DNA of 13,720 nt from Funneliformis mosseae (taxonomy: Eukaryota; Glomeromycota; Glomeromycetes; Glomerales; Glomeraceae), in assembly GCA_910592005.1 (NCBI GenBank), contig CAJVPP010002724.1:1-13720 (forward strand), read 5' to 3'. Below, piece after piece: positions 7,704 through 13,720 of this stretch. The notes under the pieces were generated by a model. The model was not told the DNA's origin. It saw only the letters and a list, made by a program, of their open reading frames with translations, and did no database searches. The translations under genes and the position numbers were made by a program. The number at the start of each line of letters is the position of its first letter. The stretch's first letter is position 1.

Positions 7704-9327
7704 TTAAATTTGTTTTTCCTTCCCTTTTGATACCTTTTTTTGAACCTCAACATTATTTATATTATGTTTAACATGATCCAACAATTCTCTTATATCAGAG
7801 AAATATTTCAACATAAATGGACCATTAGCTGGAAGTACCTTATCGGAATGTATTAATATCAACTAAATAAAAAATGATGATAATTAATAATAATAGTATT
7901 ATATATGAAAAATTCTATAAATGTTTTAATAACCATTCTTACTTCCAAGAATTTTTTACTGCTCTCCTGATGATCAAATATACCAATAAAATCACTAAGC
8001 TTTATAAAAATCATTATTTAAATCAGATTGTTAAGCAACGACATTAAGAAAATTTGTCATACGCATAAATTCATTTACATACCCTATCATGAAATTTGTT
8101 TATATTACCACCATTGTTAATATAATCACTGATATATTTCAATTTTTCTCTATCTAACCTTGACATTTTGACTTGGCGCCAAAGTTCTTCGAAATCATCA
8201 AGTTTTTCGTCAGATTCGAGGTAAGTTCTTTTAGGAATGATTGACGCTGAACCGTCTTTTCCCTAATTAAAGTAGGTTGAATTTTAGTATCATATCATTT
8301 ATTCTCAAAATTATACGGACCTCAAACATGAAATTTAAAGCAAATATAAACCTTTTTACGACGCAACCTTATCCACCGTCTTCGGCGAACAAAGGAGCGT
8401 AGTGGCTGATAACACCCTATAAAAAAATATTTTTATATAATATTAGTAAAAGTTGATTAATTAAAGAGATCATTTAAGACAACTTACCATGCCAAGAAGA
8501 ACTATGAAAATTAAAAGCATATTCCCATCCCTCTAAAAAAATTTAAGAAAATAATATTATCACAAAAAAGAAAATGAAGAAATTTTTTTTTCAAAAAAAA
8601 AGGTGTGTACCTTCATCAACGTCACCAGACATATCAATCAACCATTCTTTGTGAACCTATATGAAAAGGAAAGTATATTGATTCTGATATAAAATCAAAG
8701 AATAATATAGAAATCACTTAATACAACGCACCCACCCACTCCCAAGTTGGATCTGGCAACTGAAAATTATAAATATCCATTGGTGAATATCTAGCAACAT
8801 CAAAAAAAACTAGATTAGCTAAAAGAAGTATTTCGAAAAAAGTTCATATGCTACTATATTCTGGGAAGTGTAAGCTGCAATGCGAGATTTGATTTTGATC
8901 ATAAGTACTTTTGATTTCTATCAGTCCATGAGTTTGGATCAACTTGATTCAAAGCTTTAGAACTAAATTTTGGTAAGCCAAATAAGAATAGTCTATGATT
9001 TAAAAAATATGTTAATAAAAAAAAAAAAAAAAAAAGAAAAAGACATTGTGATATTATGGTAGTGAGTATGATTACCCTCTTTGATTCTCATAAAGAATAT
9101 CATAAGCATGCTCATTAGTCTTGGTTGTATGTTCGTTTATAATTCCATCGTTCTATAAGGAGAAAATCAAGTTATCCTCATCTCTAAAGTACTTTACCTG
9201 TCAAAAGCAAATAAATACATACCCCTTGTTCTCTTATAATCTTGATAGAGTTAAATTTCTTCAATTTTTTCGATCTATCCAGGTCAATGCCTAGAAACGT
9301 AGAAGTACGTTTTTCGTCAGTTTCCAT
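7704..9327 (-). CDS. Dysferlin-domain protein, Spo73/TECPR1-like
   Basis: Ten exons on the minus strand: 9327-9223, 9152-9076, 8992-8909, 8790-8736, 8656-8611, 8532-8488, 8416-8352, 8262-8083, 7999-7943, 7862-7704; 290 aa, all introns GT-AG. Seen: an N-terminal dysferlin domain (DysFN) opening with YENQRG (residues 56-61) and continuing to PDPTWEWV (W105, W107), then a DysFC domain with WLIDMSGDVDEEGWEYAFNF (112-131) and VRRRRWIRL (147-155). The C-terminal 130 residues are charged and probably helical, with no known domain. No signal peptide or membrane segment. Dysferlin domains occur in peroxins of the Pex23/Pex30 group, TECPR1 and yeast Spo73; those peroxins carry membrane segments, so the soluble layout fits Spo73 or TECPR1 better. 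A membrane or lipid-related role is inference. Intron 2 holds a run of 19 A on the plus strand. Confidence 0.88.
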
Positions 9328-9529
9328 GTTTTGAAAAGAAAGTTTGAATGAGGCCTAATATAGACAATTTAATAGTAAACCTTAAATTAAAGCATGTATT
9401 ATAATATGATGTAATTTTTGCACGTACATCAATTCTGCAGTAATTAAATTTAACTTAGCTTTTTATAGAAATTCATTCAAATAGTATAAATAATGATCAT
9501 TTTTGATATTCGAAAATTTTATTTTAATT
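9328..9529. promoter_or_regulatory. Shared divergent promoter region
   Basis: Only 202 bp separate the ATGs of the dysferlin-domain gene (minus) and the GT5 gene (plus), so both promoters and 5' leaders must overlap or lie back to back here. The sequence is AT-rich and I recognise no specific binding site. Co-regulation of the two genes is possible but not shown. Confidence 0.6.
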
Positions 9530-11758
9530 ATGAGTTCAGGTCCTCCGCCTTCAGAACCGCACACTTCGTTACTAGTTTCTCCGTCTTCAAAAGATAAATA
9601 TGTCAAAAATTCAACATCATCGATTGTTTTTCCTACAAAATCTAGTCGTCTACGGTTCGCATTACATAGGATAAGAAAAATGTTAAAGCGTATACCCTTT
9701 GAAAAACGACGAATGAAGTTACTAACGTTTATTACATTGGTGATTGTATCTACGGTATTTATAAAGGGGATATTAATGATTTCTTCTTTTGTAACGTCAT
9801 GGATTGATGATGCTCCCACTCTTACATTCGGTAAGTTAGCTACATGTACATTTAGAATAAAAAAAAAATAACGTTGTGATATCCTAATTTTTCTTTTTTT
9901 TTTTTCACGTGAAACAGAAAAACAAAACTATTCACCGGTTAAATATTTAGGAATAGGTCCGAACATATCAACAAGGTTACCAAAAGGGGTTACAATTTAT
10001 CACATCACCAAAGAATTTGGAGCAGCAACGTTAGGAGGATTGGGAGAATTAGTGACGGGGTTATCTCAAGCACAATCAAAAAATTCATCATTAAACGTCA
10101 ATGTAATTATGCCATATTACTCATATTTAAGTAAATTATATAGACCTCATAAATACGCACATTTATCCATAAAAATTCGCGATAAAAGCGGTAAATGGAA
10201 GAATGTAGGATTTTTGGTTTATCGTACTTTGTGGAATACTTCAAAGAATAATATTTTAACGAGTAATTCCGAGATACCATCGGGTATTCTTAGTGTATTT
10301 ATGATCGGACCAGCATCAAATATGATACCATTAAATACGGCATTTAAAGCGTCAAGTATAGCAAAGATCAAAAATTTAAATTCAAAATTACTACCTGAAT
10401 GGAAAGATTTGTACTTTTGCAAAGCTGCCGCTGAGCTCATTGCGTATAGAAATACAATAATTGACACTTCGTTATTTGCCATACATGAAACAAGAGGTGT
10501 GGATGTTGTACACGTTCATGGTTCAACCAACGCATTTATGATTGAATTTCTTGAAAATATTAATCATGGTAAAAAATTTGGAAAGAAAATTCCCGCTGTA
10601 GTTTACACGATACATGATTATTTAGAGGAACAGATTTATTCAAATGATCTCACGAATATTCAAAAATTTCTTGATGTTGACGTATTCCAAGTAGGGAAAC
10701 CTCAATATTTTCATAATGATCGAATGTACATGTCAGGCTATGCGATTGATAACGCGCAAATGGTGACTTTTGTATCAAAAGATTTGGCAAGGGAAATGGT
10801 TGAAGGACCAATGGATTTTCATCTTAAAGAATTAATTATACCAAATATTTTGAATAAAGCGAAATTAGGTCAATGGGTTGGTATAACGAGTGGGATTGAT
10901 TTTATTTCCTATAATCCATTTAATAATTCAATGTTAATGGAAAGTAACGCAAATTTTCCTAACAATTTCGATGATTTTGATCCAGTTTTATTATACGCAG
11001 AGTCAATTGAAGGATCATCACAAGAATTAGTTACAGTTTCGAAGCAAAGTGCAAAAGCGTACCTAGTAAGAGAAGGCTTGTTGACCCGAGAAGATTTAAA
11101 TAGACCTTTAGTATTATACGTTGGTGAATTGGAATATAATAAAGGGTTACAATTCTTTAAAGCCGCAGCCGACTTCTTTGTGGAAATGGATGCAAAATTT
11201 ATCATCATGGGAAAGAATAGTAATTATCCTTTAGAAATCTTAAATAAATTATCCGAAAACGCACCTAATCATGTTATCATAATAAATAATTTGGAATTTC
11301 AAAAAGAGTGGGGTATATTGTATAGGGTTGCTTCTGATATCTTTTTTATGCCAAGTTTCATGGAAAGTTTTGGTTTATTTGCCGCAGAAGGGTTATTGTT
11401 TGGTACGCCTGTGGTTAGCAATTGTGTTGGTGATTTAAAAGAATTTTTAGTTAATAAAGCTAAAGACGATGATAATTTTAAAATTGATTATAACTCTTAT
11501 CTATTTGAATTGGTTGATAATCAAATGATTGGTTTGTCGATAGACAATATGAAGTTGGCTTTATTAGAAGCAATTAATGATTGGAAAAGGATGAGCAAAG
11601 ACATCAGAGTAAAAGAAATCTTCTTGAGAAAATTAATTAAAGATGCTTTTAAACTAAGTTGGAATCGTTTTGAAGGTCCTGTTGAACAATATTTAAAAGT
11701 TTATAGAAAAGCAATGTTGCAGGTTCGAGATAAATTAGAAGAGGGATTAAATGATTGA
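9530..11758 (+). CDS. Membrane-anchored GT5 (starch/glycogen synthase fold) glycosyltransferase
   Basis: Two exons, 9530-9830 and 9918-11758, joined across an 87-nt GT-AG intron (phase 1) give 713 aa. Seen: a Ser/Pro-rich N-terminus, a basic cluster (RRMK), one membrane segment at about 64-90, then a full GT-B enzyme. N-domain: GGLGELVTGL (140-149), VYTIHDY, VHVHGS (H299, H301), ITSGIDFISYNP. C-domain: LYVGELEYNKGL and the retaining E-x7-E as ESFGLFAAE (E583, E591). The N-domain is of the starch synthase type, the C-domain looks closer to GT4. In E. coli GlgA the loop K-T-G-G-L and the Arg of S-R-L-x3-K-G contact the donor; here the aligned residues appear to be Thr and Glu, so donor or activity may differ. 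Basic residues before the membrane segment predict a type II topology with the enzyme in the lumen. It lacks the amylase and multi-span parts of fungal alpha-1,3-glucan synthase. Product unknown. Confidence 0.87.
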
Positions 11759-11805
11759 AAGAACATTAAGTTACGAATAAGGTGTCCAGAATTTGTTGGC
11801 GTGAT

Positions 11806-11878
11806 GGCCTAAAAATCTTGGTGTAAAGATCGTGAAAATCGTAAAAATCGTGATCATAATTTCGGCTAAAAATTTCTT
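11806..11878 (+). repeat. Short AATCGT repeat tract with flanking direct repeats
   Basis: At 11828-11855 the pieces gatcgtg, aaaatcgt and aaaaatcgtgatc are three near copies of one unit. They are flanked by two related sequences, ggcctaaaaatctt (11806-11819) and cggctaaaaatttctt (11863-11878). This looks like the end of a dispersed repeat, placed 50 bp after the GT5 stop, but no boundaries can be fixed. Confidence 0.4.
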
Positions 11879-11913
11879 AAAAGTATGTAGATTTCAATAG
11901 ACCGCATATAATT

Positions 11914-12566
11914 TTATTTATCTATATAATTTAATACTACATAAACATCAGTACGATTACCAAGACTAAAATAAAGAAAATTAAGTATTTGAATACTCTC
12001 TTCTTTAAGCATCACTCTTCTATCTGATAAAATACTTTTATAACTAGAAAAATTATGCTCAATATCTACAGATACTGGTAACAATATATATATTAAAGCC
12101 AATAAACCTAAGTTTTGGTAATACATATGTTTTATCCTGCCAATATATATTAAATCTTTAAATTCTTCAATAGATTCATTAAGTTTACAGCAAATAACCC
12201 ATTCTTGTATCAGTAGGAGAATGAAATTCTTTAATAATTCCAAAATTTTCCATATTATGATTAGCTGTATTATATTGAATAAATCTTGAATCAAAACATT
12301 GTATTACTTTAAATAATAATAACGTTGAATGATAAAATATATATTTTTCATATTTTTCATATATCAATATAAAAGCTTTAGAAAATAATGAAATAAATTG
12401 CCTAAAATCCTAATTTGCTTCATTTAAAATTTGAAATATTTTATTTAAATCAGAGAATTTCATATTTCTGATGAAAGAAAAGCTTAAAAAGCTATTATTC
12501 AATAATAAACAAATAGAATTATAGCTTTATTTCTTATTTTAAAGAATTTCAAATCATTAATTAATC
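11914..12566 (-). pseudogene. Broken hAT-family transposase, C-terminal part
   Basis: The minus strand carries the C-terminal dimerisation region of a hAT transposase: LGLLALIYILLPVSVDIEH then NFSSYKSILSDRRVMLKEES, matching the family pattern (S-x-x-x-E-x-x-FS ... S-x-RR-x-L). This frame ends at the TAA at 11914-11916. Upstream, in another frame, come FKVIQCFDSRFIQYNTANHN, NFGIIKEFHSPTD and TRMGYLL, so a frameshift lies near 12185. That frame also has a TAG at 12410-12412 inside EAN*DFRQFISLF, and continues to KFSDLNKIFQILNEAN near 12480; a third frame (NDLKFFKIRNKAIILF) reaches about 12566. The DDE catalytic part is not seen. A good splice pair (GTAAGT near 12640 and TTTATTTAG near 12567, minus strand) suggests an intron. 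The element cannot encode a working transposase. Confidence 0.7.
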
Positions 12567-13720
12567 TAAATAAAAATAAAGCATTAATATAATTATTACA
12601 AAATTAATAAATTCATAAATATAAAATTACTTACTGATTGTAATTATATGTAATAAAATAGATGAATATTTTAACATATAAACTATAATTTCTATTTTAA
12701 TAAAAGTTATAAAGTATTTAAATAGATTCTAAATTATGATTAATAAAATATTCTGCAATAATAAAAGTAATTAAGCAAGAATATAAGAGATTGATCTAAT
12801 ATAAAATAAAACTATAAATTTTATCATATCTTTATAAGTAGATGTATTAAATTAGGTGATTCAACTTTTCTATATAATAAATACTCCTTTCACTAAATTT
12901 TTCTTTATAAATTATAAATAAAATATTGGTTTGAATTTTATAATTAGTTTATCAATTAAATTAAATTTTTGGAAGTTTAATTATGTTTTGACAATTAAAT
13001 TGAGGATATATGTTAAACAATAATTGTATTTTAAGTTGATAAAAAAAAAGATAAATAGAAATATGTTAATTTTATATACAAATATTATTAGATATAAAAA
13101 AAAATAATATTTTAATAAGAAATATTATAAAAATAAATATTATTTATAATAAATTATAAAATAAATAAAGCATTACTATTGGATAAAAACTTAGTTTTAG
13201 TTAATTTAGTTTGATTATCAAAATAAATATGAGATTAACAGTATATTATCACTGTAAAATTTTTTAACTCAGGTTAATTATGTTCTTAAGTTTCTACTTG
13301 AAGTTCCTATCTATAGTTTACTATAGTTAAGACATTAGGATCTGCCTAACTCTTAACTTTATTAAATCTACGCATTTAAACTTAAACAAATCTATCAAGT
13401 ATAAAGACTTGAAAGACGAGATTACAAATAATTTAGTTAAAAAATTCAAATGACAAACTCAATTATAAATAATATGTAAAGATCATGTTAGACTATATAA
13501 TATTGAAACTTGTATTTACAAAAGAGTTTGTAAATCTGTAAAAGAGTTAATTTATAATATAAGCAAAAAGTCTATCTATTTATACAAAATTTCCTTTATT
13601 TTAATTAACTATTTATTATACTATAAACTAACTAATTTAATAAATAAAATATAAGTAAAATAAATATATATAAAATAATAAAAATATAAAATATAATAAA
13701 TAATAATAAAAAGTAAAATA
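12567..13720. other. Extremely AT-rich region, no intact gene
   Basis: The hAT relic may extend to about 12730: upstream of the candidate intron a minus-strand frame of about 30 codons is open, with YFITFIKIEIIVYMLKYSS. Beyond it the sequence is nearly pure A and T, ending in a low-complexity tail at 13600-13720. Two short perfect hairpins are present: ctatagt/actatag at 13311-13326 and tttacaaa/tttgtaaa at 13515-13534. I see no gene, RNA or promoter. Confidence 0.5.

Noticed and set aside
9463..9819. 118-codon minus-strand frame over the first exon of the GT5 gene
   Set aside because: It mirrors the coding exon and lacks any motif; the plus-strand frame has a membrane segment and splices cleanly into the enzyme.
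10219..11208. Minus-strand frames of 87 and 99 codons inside the GT5 gene
   Set aside because: They are antisense shadows of the long plus-strand exon.
13311..13534. Two perfect short hairpins as possible terminators or element ends
   Set aside because: Arms of 7-8 bp are expected by chance in DNA this AT-rich, and nothing functional lies beside them.
1..13720. CRISPR arrays, prokaryotic operons or defence systems
   Set aside because: No regularly spaced repeats are present and the spliced genes and mitochondrial presequence show a eukaryotic nuclear genome.

Overview
The window looks like nuclear DNA of a filamentous fungus, most likely an arbuscular mycorrhizal (Glomeromycotina, Rhizophagus-like) genome. 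The evidence is very high A+T, many short GT-AG introns (67-118 nt), a nuclear-encoded mitochondrial complex I subunit with a presequence, and decayed transposon and multigene-family relics between genes. The organism is inferred from these traits and from memory of protein style; no search was run.

Layout. 1-1536: an intronless alpha-1,3-fucosyltransferase-like gene (GT10) preceded by overlapping upstream ATGs. 1537-4150: mostly debris, with two broken minus-strand relics (2006-2532 and 2676-3545) and a coding-like island of uncertain strand (3694-4143). 4144-5285: AT-rich DNA with a ~200-bp MITE-like element with TA target sites (4883-5081) and three CCAAT boxes. 5286-7147 (+): a 10-exon gene for the NDUFA9/40-kDa subunit of complex I, 391 aa. 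7704-9327 (-): a 10-exon gene for a 290-aa soluble dysferlin-domain (Spo73/TECPR1-like) protein, convergent with NDUFA9. 9530-11758 (+): a two-exon, 713-aa membrane-anchored GT5 (starch/glycogen synthase-fold) glycosyltransferase, divergent from the dysferlin gene across a 202-bp shared promoter. 11759-13720: a short repeat, a broken hAT transposase C-terminus (-), then about 1.1 kb of extremely AT-rich sequence.

For the spliced genes I built exons by reading splice sites by eye. All three totals are multiples of three and every junction keeps the frame and the expected family motifs: 1176, 873 and 2142 nt including stop.

The genes do not form an operon or pathway. Two are glycosyltransferases with an N-terminal signal anchor (GT10 and GT5), which hints at secretory-pathway or cell-wall glycan work but proves no shared function. 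I found no defence system, CRISPR array or RNA gene. The points most worth checking are the GT5 protein, which appears to lack two donor-binding basic residues, the stopless in-frame intron in NDUFA9, the CCAAT cluster, the MITE, and a pattern of stop codons where tryptophan seems expected in the relics.
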